A stretch of 64,000 nt of DNA, taken from positions 3,136,919-3,200,918 of the forward strand of contig ML664161.1 of NCBI GenBank assembly GCA_007570785.1, in the 5' to 3' direction. Within the stretch, counting starts at the first letter, position 1. Every line of letters starts with the position of its first letter. The position numbers and the translations under genes were made by a program. The notes beneath the pieces are model-generated. The model had not been told where the DNA came from and did not search any database. It was given only the letters and a program-made list of their open reading frames with translations. This stretch comes from Antilocapra americana. Taxonomy: Eukaryota > Chordata > Mammalia > Artiodactyla > Antilocapridae. Positions 22,078 to 32,601 of the stretch are shown piece by piece.

Positions 22078-22256
22078 TGGTGACTGACTCTGCAACACCA
22101 CTGACTGTAGTCTACTAGACTCTTCTGTCCCTGGGATTTCCCAGACAAGAGTACTGGAGTGGGTTGTCATTTCCTTCTCCAAGATATCTTCCCAACCCAG
22201 GAATCAAACCTGGGTATCTTGCATTGCAGGTACATTCTTTATCGGCTGAGCCAGGC
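22078..22256 (-). mobile_element. Bov-tA SINE, diverged
   Basis: Reverse Bov-tA with the CAAGAGTACTGGAGTGGG block. Its head ends near GGCTGAGCC. The 3' tail side is shortened. Confidence 0.88.
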
Positions 22257-22499
22257 TTCACTGTTATAAGATTACTTAAGTCTCCCACAGGAAATGTGGC
22301 TTTTTATGACAGATAATTCTCACTATTCTCCACACATTATACTCATTTTAATTTAAGCTGAATTGCTTATATAGGAAGCACAACATGATGGAGAAAGCAC
22401 AAGATCTTGCAATGAATAAAATCTGAAATAAAATTTTACTCAGCTACTCACCAAGCATCCTTGGAGAATGTGTTTAAATTCTTTGTTCAATAATATTCA

Positions 22500-22640
22500 T
22501 CCTGAAGATCTACTATGCTGTGTGAAATAGCTATCATTTAACCTTAGCTGAATATCAGTTTTCTCATCAGTAAAATTATGATAAATATTGTTTTGAAGAT
22601 TCTTGCAACTCATCTATATAAAGCACTTTGGACCATTTTA
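22500..22640 (+). mobile_element. Ancient MIR-like SINE fragment
   Basis: ATTTAACCTTAGCTGAATATC, the following CAGTTTTCTCATCAGTAAAAT and a trailing ATATAAAGCACTTTGG follow the MIR core order (ACTTAACCTC...CAGTTTCCTCATCTGTAAAAT...AAAGCACTT). Strongly diverged. Confidence 0.45.
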
Positions 22641-24010
22641 TCAGTGAGAATGTGCGGACTACATATTAGTGAGTAAATTAATTAACTAGCATGTTTTAGG
22701 CATTAATAAATGAGAGCTTTTTCCTAGTCTTATTTTTTTCTTTTAATTATATCTAGATCAAGTCTAAAGTTTTCACTAAATTCTGCATTTTTTCCTTCAT
22801 TAAATTTCAAAATAGAACATATTTATACTTATTGGTATAAATATTATACATTCATAAAAATGCAGTATGATTTATATGTTTACTTTGCCATCATTAATAA
22901 CATTTTCGAAGTGTATCATTAAATTTATAACAATTCAGGATTTTTATGTCCTCCTCGTAAGTAGGCATCAGGCAATAAAATTCTTTATTCCAAATAACAT
23001 TTTTTATCTTGAAATCTAATTTGTATGATCTTAACACTGGCTCATTCACACTGTTTGCACAGTCAATATATTTTAAGATAATTTCCCTCTGGCAATCCAT
23101 ATATGGCTAAATTTATTGTTTTAGAAGCCTGTTGTAGTAAAATTATTCAATATTAAGCATAAAGGCCTGCTGTTTAAAATAAAGTAATGATTCAGTGGGA
23201 GTGGATTTTGTGTATTCAATTATCATGGGCATATGCTTTTCACAAGTGAAAAAAACAAAAGTTAATATCACAGAAACTATTCTTCTAAAAGTTGAGAGGT
23301 ATAAATGGTGGAATTACCCAGGATGACTTGAACTCAGGTTGCAGTGTTCCCTTTCTTCTAGATCTTTGGCCTGCATATTCCCATTGTTCTACACCAGGTG
23401 TTGACTGTACTTTTTTCCCAAAGATGATTTACAGACTAATTCCTTTATCTAATAATGTGTTATATATGATATTAATAATTATTTATTAATCCTATGAATG
23501 GTTTTTAATTTTATTTTTCATTATAAATAACAGTTGCCCAGACCAATATTTCATATTAGGGTATCATTTCAATTTGCTATGGATTTAAATCACTCTGTTT
23601 TTAATTTTTTTACATTTCAAGGTATCATTTTTGTTAGCTATAAGATTGTATTTAGATGATTAAGAAAGCAAATTAAAATCTTGTAAGTAGTAAATATAGA
23701 AACTAAATTTACTAAAATTGAATTCAAACAAATTTATATTTCAACATTTTCAACCATAAATACTAGAACACTTTTAAAAACTTAGTTAATATATGTAATT
23801 ATTTCTTTTCAAGCAAACTTTGAATCTCAAAAGAATGGAGGCTCAAAAAATATGATAAATGATGAGTCATAGTTTTACATCTGAAGCTATAGACTGCTAC
23901 TACAATTAAACTACTTTCACTATTTTCCTGTATGGGGGGTGGGGGAGCCAGAAAACAAACATATCGTATAAGCAATAATAAATATTATTAAAATATTAAT
24001 AATCTACTTA
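22641..24010. other. AT-rich non-coding DNA, nothing recognised
   Basis: No repeat or gene recognised. A G-run lies at 23934-23945. Confidence 0.5.
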
Positions 24011-26280
24011 TCAGTTCAGTTGCTCAGTCATGTCTGACTCTTTGTGACCCCATGAATCGCAGTACCCCAGACCTCCCTGTCCATTACCGACACCCGGAGT
24101 TTACCGAAACTCATGTCCATCGAGTTGGTGATGGCATCCAGCCATCTCATCCTCGGTTGTCCCTTTCTCCTCCTGCCCCCAATCCTTCCCAGCATCAGAG
24201 ACTTTCCCAATGAGTTAACTCTTCACATGAAGTGACCAAAGGATTGGACTTTCAGCTTCAACATCAGTCCTTCCAATGAACAGCCAAGACTGATCTACTT
24301 TAGGATAGACTGGTTGGATCTCCTTGCAGTCCAAGGGACTCTCAAGAGTCTTCTCCAACACCACAGTTCAAAAGCATTAATTATTTGGTGCTCAGCTTTC
24401 TTCACCATTCAACTCTTACATGACTACTCCATACATGACTACTGGAAACACCATAGCCTTGACTAGACGAACCTTTGTTGGCAAAGCAATGTCTCTGCTT
24501 TTCAACATGCTGTCTAGATTGGTCATAACTTTCCTTCCAAGGAGTAAGCATCTTTTAATTTCATGGCTGCAATCACCATCTGCAGTGATTTTGGAGCCCC
24601 TGCAAATAAAGTCTGACACTGTTTCCACTGTTTCCCCATCTATCTCCCATGAAGGGATGGGACCAGATGCCATGATCTTAGTTTTCTGAATGTTGAGCTT
24701 TAAGCCAACTTTTTCACTTTCCTCTTTCACTTTCATCAAGAGGCTTTTTAGTTCCTCTTTACTTTCTGCCATAATGGTGTTGTCGTCTGTGTAGATGAAG
24801 TTATTGATATTTCTCATGGCAATCTTGATTCCAGCTTATGTTTCTTCCAGCCAGCATTTCTCATGATGTACTCTGCATGTATTTTAAATAAGCAGGATGA
24901 CAATATACAGCCTTGACATACTCCTTTTCCTATTTGGAACCAGTCTGTTGTTCCATGTCCAGTTCAAACTGTTGCTTCCTGACCTGCATACAGGTTTCTC
25001 AAGAGGCAGATCAATTGGTCTGATATTCCCACCTCTTTCAGAATTTTCCATAATTTATTGTGATCCACACAGTCAAAGGCTTTGGCATAGTCAATAAAGC
25101 AGAAATAGATATTTTCTGGAACTCTTTTGCTGTTTTCGATGATCCAGCAGATGTTGGCAATTTGATCTCTGGTTCCTCTGCCTTTTCTAAAACCAGTTTG
25201 AACATCTGAAGTTCATAGTTCATGTATTGCTGAAGCTTGGCTTGGAGAATTTTGAACATTATTTTACTAGTGTATGAAATGAGTGAAGTTGTACAATAGT
25301 TTGAACATTCTTTGGCATTGCTTTTCTTTGGAATTGGAATAAAAGCTGATCTTTTCCAGTCCTGTGGCCACTGCTGAGTTTTCCAAATTTGCCGACATTG
25401 AGGGCAGCACTTTCACAGCATCATCTTTCAGTATTTGAAATAGATCCAATGGAATGCCATCACCTCCACTAGCTTTGTTCATAGTGATGCTTCCTAAGTC
25501 CCACTTGATTTCACATTCTAGGATGTCTGGCTCTAGGTGAGTGATCACACCATCATGATTATCTGGGTCATGAAGATCTTTTTTGTACAGTTCTTCTGTG
25601 TATTCCTGCCACCTATTCTTAACATCTTCTGCTTCTGTTAGATCCATACCATTTCTGTCCTTTATTGAGCCCATCTTTGCATGAAATATTCCCTTGGTAT
25701 CTATAATTTTCTTGAGGAGATCTCTAGTCTTTCCCGTTCTGTTGTTTTCCTCTATTTCTTTGCATTGATCGCTATGGAAGGCTTTATTATCTCTCCTTGC
25801 TATTCTTTGGAATTCTGCATTCAGATGGGAATATCTGTCCTTTTCTTCTTTGCTTTTCACTTCTCTTCTTATCACAGCTATTTGTAAGGCCTCCTCAGAC
25901 AGCCATTTTACTTTTTTGCATTTCTTTTCCGTGGGGATGATCTTAATTCCTGTCTCCTGTACAATGCCAGAAACCTCCATCCATAGTTAATCAGGCACTC
26001 TATCAGATCTACTCTCTTAAATCTATTTCTGACTTCCACTGTATAATCATAAAGGATTTGATTTAGGTCATACCTGAATGGTCTAGTGGTTTTCTCCACT
26101 TTCTTTAATTTCGGTCTGAATTTGGTAATAAGGAGTTCATAATCTGAGCCACAGTCAGCTCCTGGTCTTGTTTTTGCTGACTGTTTAGAGCTTCTCCATC
26201 TTTGGCTGCAAAGAATATAATTAATCTGCTTTTGGTTTTGACCATCTGGTGATGTCCATGTGTAGAATCTTCTCTTGTGT
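24011..26280 (-). mobile_element. BovB LINE, 5'-truncated, about 2.27 kb
   Basis: Runs from the reversed 3' terminus (TCAGTTCAGTTGCTCAG) at the left, through the reverse transcriptase region, to within the endonuclease-RT linker at the right. It stops at TTCTCTTGTGT. BovB is an RTE-clade LINE thought to have entered ruminants horizontally. Weak flanking similarity (CTACTTAT against CTATATAT) is not enough to call a target duplication. Confidence 0.95.
24416..25980 (-). pseudogene. BovB ORF2 remnant (linker and RT)
   Basis: A 237-codon open frame (25267-25980) covers the endonuclease-RT linker and the first RT blocks, including NKASGGDGIP near residue 170. A 133-codon frame (24416-24817) holds the catalytic loop as YTDD (residues 9-12), a change from the YADD seen in other copies here, and the post-RT region. 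Stops and frameshifts separate them, so no complete enzyme is encoded. Confidence 0.88.
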
Positions 26281-27061
26281 CTATATATACAATGTTACAT
26301 CTTTTAAAGATGTTACTCAAAATAGACTATGATATCATTCAATGTGTACATATTAGAGTGCATATAAATTGCATTCATATGTGCATACAATCTAATAATG
26401 ATACCAAAGAATTTTTTTACATTATACGATTTTCTCAATGTGTTTTCTTCTTTTTAATTTTACATAGAGATTTTTTTAAAGCTATAATTTAAAAATGTGT
26501 ATGATAAGTTTTAGAATATTCTCAAAGAAATTATAAAGTTCCAAATATTGTAACATACTTATAGTAATAAAACAATATGAAATATAAAAAAGAATTCAAG
26601 ATATAATGAAGGAAATAGCATATTTACTTTTTTAATTTATTTGCAAAAGTTGACAATACCTACTGTGAATTTTTTGGTTCTCACATTTCAAGAATTAGGC
26701 TTTATAAATATACACACTATTATCTGAGTTGTATTAATCTATTTCCCTGATACTTTTTCCCTGTCTGATTAAAAATGCAATTTCTAGTTCCACATATGAA
26801 ATTAAATGGGATTTTACACAAGTCCTGAGCAAAACAGACCTTAGCAAAACATCAACAGATTGTAATAATTCCGTCTTCCCAAAACCCGTGGAAGAGAAAG
26901 GGAAGATCTCAAGTCAAAGCTTGGAGATTTTTACCATTTTTTTTTTTTTTTACCAGTTTGCTTTTACCATGATTACAGTTTTTCTACCATTTTATGCAGA
27001 AACCTATCTAATATCAGTAAAAAATACTGGTCAGCTTCTTTCAACAATTTGTGGGTATGCT
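26281..27061. other. AT-rich non-coding DNA, nothing recognised
   Basis: T run near 26938-26952 and no recognised element. Confidence 0.5.
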
Positions 27062-27074
27062 AAGTGTAGTTCAG

Positions 27075-27284
27075 TGAATGCATGCTCAGTCGTGTCTGAT
27101 TCTTGCAATCCCGTGGACTGTGGCATGCCAGGCTCCTCTGTCCATAGGATTTCCCAGGCAAGAATACTGAAGTGGATTGCCGTTCCTCCTCCAGAGGATC
27201 TTCGATCCAAGGGTTAAACCCATGTCTTCTTCATCTCCTGCACTGGCAGGCAGATTCTTTATCACTGGGCCACCTGGGAATCCC
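27075..27284 (-). mobile_element. Bov-tA SINE
   Basis: Reverse Bov-tA from GCATGCTCAGTCGTGTC to the head near CCACCTGGGAATCCC. AAGTGTAGTTCAG (27062-27074) and AAGTGCAGTTTAG (27285-27297) are the target duplication, with two differences. Confidence 0.94.
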
Positions 27285-27443
27285 AAGTGCAGTTTAGCTT
27301 TTTATTTTTTTTTTAAGACCTTGACTTGTTAATGACTATTAAAGTGAATTTTCATTAATTATCTTATTGTTACTATTTTATTAATAGAAGCATCAAGCAG
27401 TTTTGTATGAAATGTGACTAAATGGTAGACAGGTCTTTCCTAA

Positions 27444-27570
27444 ATGTAAGGCAAGGTTTGGAGTCAGTCAGATCTGAAGTTTAAGTTTCGGGTCTGACAT
27501 TTGTTAGCTGTGTCATCTTCAGTAAGTCTCTGATTCTTAGCTTCCTCAACTGTAATAATATTAGCTTCTT
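27444..27570 (+). mobile_element. Ancient MIR SINE fragment
   Basis: TGGAGTCAGTCAGATCTG, then TTGTTAGCTGTGTCATCTTC and TAAGTCTCTGATTCTTAGC, follows the MIR order (AGTCAGACAGACCTG...TAGCTGTGTGACC...). It is a diverged Mesozoic-age SINE. Confidence 0.55.
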
Positions 27571-27703
27571 AACATTAAGTTGCTATTTTTAGAATGTTTA
27601 GGAACTTGTTTCAAACATCCAGTGATTAGAAGTGGCTATTATCTATCAATTATTTCATATATTCTGTTTACAGTACTGCAAAATATGTAACTGATCATAT
27701 GAT

Positions 27704-28640
27704 TTTTTACTAAAGTATGGTTGATTTGTATTATTATATTAGCTTCACAAAATAGCAATTCATCTTTTATAGGTTTATCTTTCAAATTAGTATAAAACAA
27801 TGGCTATATTTACTCATGCTATATAATACACCCTTGCTGGTCATCTATTTTATATATAGCAGTTTTTACTTAATACAGTACTCCTATCTCACCTTTCTCC
27901 CCTTCCTTCTCCTCACTGGTAACCACTAGTTTGTTCTTTACATCTGTGAGCCTGTTTCTACTTTATTATATAGATATTCATTTTATGTTTTAGATTCCAC
28001 ATGTAAGTTATAACAGAATATTTATCTTACTTTGTCTGACTTACTTCACTCCGTGTAATATTCACTAGGTCCAACCACATTGTTGTAAATGCAGAGTTTC
28101 ATTTTTTTGTGTGTGGCTGAATACTATTTAATTGTTTATCTATACCACACCTTTTTTATTCACTCATTTGTTGATGGATACTTAAGTTGCTTCCATGTCT
28201 TGACTATTATAAATAATGCTGCAATTAACATTGGGTTTCATGCATCTTTTTGAACTAGGGTTTTTATTTTCATCAGATATATACCCAGGAGTGGAATTTA
28301 TGGCTCATATGGTTAGTTCTATTTTTAGTTTTCTGAGGAACCTCCATATTGTTCTCAATAGTGGCTGCACCAGTTTTTATTCTGTCAAACAGTGTATGAT
28401 TTTTCCCTTTTCTCCACATTCTCTTCAAAATTTATTGTTCATAGAGTTTTCCATGATAACAATAATGATTCTGAAAGGTGTTAGGTGATATTATGATTTT
28501 GATTTTGATATCATTAATGATCAGCTATGTTGAGCATCTTTTCCTGTGCCTATTACCCTATTACCCTATTATTTTTCTTCTTAGGGAAAGTGTCTATTCA
28601 GGTTTGCCTGGTTTTTAATTAGGTTGTTTTTTTCTGATCT
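27704..28640 (-). mobile_element. L1 LINE, 3' part of a 5'-inverted insertion
   Basis: Reads antisense to L1. The 3' UTR is at the left (TTTTTTACTAAAGTATGG), then the end of ORF2 with reversed blocks such as AATAATGCTGCAATTAACAT and TATATACCCAGGAGTGGAAT. Its right end joins the oppositely oriented L1 piece that follows. Together they form a single twin-primed insertion. TGATCATATGATT (left) and TGGTCATATACTATT (right, from about 29002) are a plausible diverged target duplication. Confidence 0.85.
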
Positions 28641-29001
28641 TGAGTGAACAGCTACATGCAAAGGAATAAGATTGGAACATTTCCCCATACTATATACAAA
28701 AAATGAACTCAAAATGGACTAAAGACTTAAATTTAAAACCTGAAACATAGAAATCCTAGATTACTTAGACTTAACACTAAACTATGGTAATTTTTTTTTT
28801 TATTCCTCTCCTAAGGGAAAATAAAAAATAAAATAAAAGCAAAAATAAACAAATGAGACCTAATTAAACTTAAAGGCCTTTGCACAGCAAAGGAAACCCT
28901 TGACTAAAGGAAAAGACAGCCTACTGAATAGGAGAAAATATTTTCAGATTACATGACTGATAAGGAGTTGATATCCAAAATATATAAACAGCAAATACAA
29001 T
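28641..29001 (+). mobile_element. L1 LINE ORF2 segment, inverted 5' part of the same insertion
   Basis: Sense ORF2 sequence from ACAGCTACATGCAAAGG to CCAAAATATATAAACAGC. It includes the conserved AAAAATAAACAAATGAGACC block. In element coordinates it ends almost where the antisense piece at 27704-28640 begins. That is the signature of 5' inversion during target-primed reverse transcription. Confidence 0.85.
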
Positions 29002-30103
29002 TGGTCATATACTATTGATGGCGGTAAAAATGACCCTGGAGTATATTGAAGGAATTGGAGGCCATCTCTTTCTTCTGAGTCCTCATGCTTCTTGTGGATG
29101 CAAGTGAATCTATATTCTGGAGTTGAAACTGAGTCTAATCTGTACAGTTATAGTTTAATATGTATAACTTGATCCATTGAGACAAAGTTGTCTAGGCCAC
29201 TGGTTATGAAATATAGTGTGGATTTGTTTGGGAGTGTCCTAGACATTTTAAGAGATTTGCAGATACCTATAATGCTACCCAGATGTTTTCACTCTTGTTT
29301 TCTCATGAGTGGTGTTCTCTAGGGACTACAAGATATCTGAGATCACAGTAGATGAAATCCAGAAACAGATATAAGATTCCAGCTGCTGTTCATAAAGTCA
29401 AATGTTGGAGAGATTTGCAGAAATGTAAACCAAAGGAACTCTTCTAATTTTCTTTTAAAATATATTTATTTTTCATAAACTATGTTACTTACGGTAACAT
29501 GTATTATTTAAAAAAAATCAATACATATAATTATAATTTCTGTTATTTTGTTTTCTAGTATCTGAAGTAGCAACAAAAAAATCCATTCAAGCCAACAAAG
29601 ATCTTTGTAGTTCTCAATCATGATCTAAAGTCTAAATGGGTTAAAAATAAAATTAAATAGAGAGATATCATGTGAGAATCAAGGCAGAGTACAAAAGACT
29701 AAAATCTCAGGGCTAATCATAGTAAAAGCCATCAAGAGAAAAGGAAAATAAGAAGATATATCCCACAAGTTATGGACACCAGAGAAAAGAGCCAGCAGAG
29801 ATAGATGGAAGAGAAAGCTCATCTGATCTCTGTTAAACCTGTTATCCTGTCAGGTACAATTTCAAGAAGACCTGGCTTTCTGGCTGCCACCTCAACACAC
29901 ACAATTATGGTTGGAAAGATTATGAAATGTCATTGTTAAGCAATCACAGGGCCAATTAATTGTCCTTTGTGAAGGAGGGTGTTTGTATTTGGTATTGATT
30001 CACTTAAGCAAAATCCTATTAATACATTTAGAAGCCAATGCTTTGAATTATATATGATTTATTGTTCCATATTTTATATTATAAAACACACATTTATATA
30101 TTT
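29002..30103. other. Non-coding DNA, nothing recognised
   Basis: No repeat or gene recognised in about 1.1 kb. Confidence 0.5.
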
Positions 30104-30306
30104 AGGAAACATCCTTTGTGGCTCAGACCATAAAGAATCTGCCTGCAATGCAGAAGACAGGTTTGATCTCTGGGTCTAGAGGATCCCCTAGAGAAGGGAA
30201 TGGCAACCCACTCTAGTATTCTTGCCTTGAGAATTCCATGGAGAGAGGAGCATGATGGGGTCCCAAAGAGTCAGCCATGACTGATTGACTAACACTTTCA
30301 CTTTTC
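30104..30306 (+). mobile_element. Bov-tA SINE
   Basis: Forward Bov-tA with GTGGCTCAGACCATAAAG in the head, the CCACTCTAGTATTCTTGCC block and a TTTCACTTTT tail. Confidence 0.93.
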
Positions 30307-30901
30307 ATGTTTTAAATTGCTAGTAAATTTAGCAGTATATGGATAACTTACATATATGTAAAGCCTGATGTTTTAAGTCAGTAGAGTCATAATACACACT
30401 TCCTTTATTACGTAAGGAGTAGAAATGTTATTTATTTATTCACCCTAAACATTAATACAATTAAATATGTTGCTATATATAAACAGCATAATTATTTCAT
30501 CTTTATAATAAAGTGCTAAGTTAAACTCACTCAATAAAAGGAAAATTTAACATTTTCTCTTAATCCAGTGGAGAAAAAAGAACTTACGTTGAATCACACT
30601 ATTAAAAAGCTGTATCTTTTATCCTATTAAAGGAAATTTAAAAAGTAGAAGTACAGATAAAACAACTGGGCAACCTAATTATATATTTATTCTCCTTTAT
30701 GGATAAAAATAGGAGAGATCAAATTAACCACATTATTATGAACAAGTGAGATTGTCTGATTTTAAGTTTAACCTCAAAAAGATCAAATATGACAAGCAAA
30801 TACTATTGCCTTTCTGGATAATAAAATTTGATTACCAATTGTACAAGAATGTTTCAACATATGGTATATAATGATAAAATTGAGAAATATTTATTTCATG
30901 C
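30307..30901. other. AT-rich non-coding DNA, nothing recognised
   Basis: No repeat or gene recognised. Confidence 0.5.
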
Positions 30902-31400
30902 TGTTAGGTAGTTAGAATAGGAGACAGGAGTCCAAACTGGCGGTGGCTAAAACACAAGGAAGGGAAAAGCCTGCAAAAATAGAACAAAGGAAGATCAAAG
31001 GAATGTCTGAGGACCGGAGTGAGGACCTCAGGTAGAACAAACAGCACTCCTGGCTAGCCCAATTTACATAAGGCAGGCGGAGGGGAGGGGGAGGAAAACA
31101 CATAAAGGGAGGTCTCTTTTTCTCTCTCCCGTGAGCTCGTGCACTCCCCCACTATCTTCTGTTCATGTCTTTGGGTTGGCATGCCGTCACTCCTCGAGGA
31201 TGGATTTTTCCTGCTATTTTCTAAATAAAATAGAGCTGTAACACTGATCTAAGAGCTATAACACAGGTGGTTCAAGACCTGAGAGCTATAGCATGGTCTG
31301 TCCAAGAGCTGTGACACACCGAGGGCTTTAATGTCCATCTCTTCAAATCTTTGTTGAGATGAGACAGAACTGAGGAGAATACACTTGCCTGACAATATGA
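30902..31400 (+). mobile_element. Solo class I ERV LTR, same family as 16509-17002
   Basis: Starts TGTTAGGTAGTTAGAATAGG and ends GCCTGACAATATGA. It aligns end to end with the LTR at 16509, sharing GTGAGGACCTCAGGTAGAAC and the poly(A) signal (31224-31229). The repeats after the signal differ in number and spacing. No polypurine tract or internal sequence adjoins. The flanks ATGC and ATAT do not give a clear 4-bp duplication. Confidence 0.85.
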
Positions 31401-32601
31401 TAAAATAAAGCATATATACTCACTGCAAAAATTTGCTAAGCACAGAAATCTTTAATGAAGCAAGCTCACTGATAACATCACATCAAGATTATTAGCATGG
31501 ATTGTGTGATGTGACCAGTTAATTTATGAAGAATTTAATCATTAACAAAGTGTAAAAAGTTTCTTCAGGTCAGTGTTCAAACTGAACAATAATATAGGAT
31601 CCAGGGTTCACTCTCAAGTTACAAACTCTTAACTCTGTGAGCTCTTTTTATAAAAAATCCACTAGAAGCAGTATGTTTCTCTCCAACATTAATTGGCTGC
31701 ATATTCTGACTAAATTTTGGAAGTGATTAAACTAAATTCCTAGAATTTCTAGTTCTTGCTTAACAGAACTTACACTTAAAAATTTCTTCAAGAGTTTTTT
31801 GCCTCCCTAAACTCTTTCAACTATTGGTTCTTGTTATAAATTAAAGATACATGGCAATGCAATAGAAACAATAAAAACTGCAGATTTAACTAATATACAG
31901 ACACTTGTCATGAAAATATGTTATGCTGAAAGAGCACAAATTAGACATTTAAATGCAAGTGGATTTGCAATGAGCAATCTGATTATAAGAAACTTTGGGG
32001 GGGGTGAATATAAGCCAGGTCAAATAGATGGCTTCCCTGTGGCAACACAACTCTGGTATTGACATTGTGAGATATTCTCATTGTTTTAAGAGGGCTAGAA
32101 AATGTGAATCATTACATATACTAGTCTGCTTTTTGGTATTTGACCACAAGAAAAACAACACAACAAATGGCCCTGTGCTTCAGCAAGCATACATCTTTCT
32201 CTCATAAACATGGTTTAATGAACTGTTTATCACTGAGAGATTGTTCAGTATCATTACAATGCTTGTAAGTCAAACTTTAAGTAGATAATATTGGAAAATA
32301 TATTTGGAATTTATATGTCCAAACATTTTATAACTTCTTCCACTTAAAAATAAGTAACCATATAAAAATTACCTGCATACTATTTAAGTCCTTTAATGTT
32401 TTCAGATTTCCTCAGATTGACTTGTAAACACACTTTCTTAAACCCTTAAAATTTCCTTTTTCGGACCTCCTGTTAATGAGTCATGGAAGAAATTTTATCT
32501 TGTTTCCTATTGATGTCTTAAATCAGAGGTTTTTAATAGTGTAAAGATTTTTTTTTCCCTTAAACACTTCAGAGTGCCCACTATTTATGCTATGTAGATA
32601 T
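31401..32601. other. AT-rich non-coding DNA, nothing recognised
   Basis: G run at 31997-32004. No repeat or gene recognised. Confidence 0.5.

Noticed and set aside
28216..28488. 90-codon open frame on the + strand
   Set aside because: It lies antisense across the end of L1 ORF2, so it is a shadow of the LINE.
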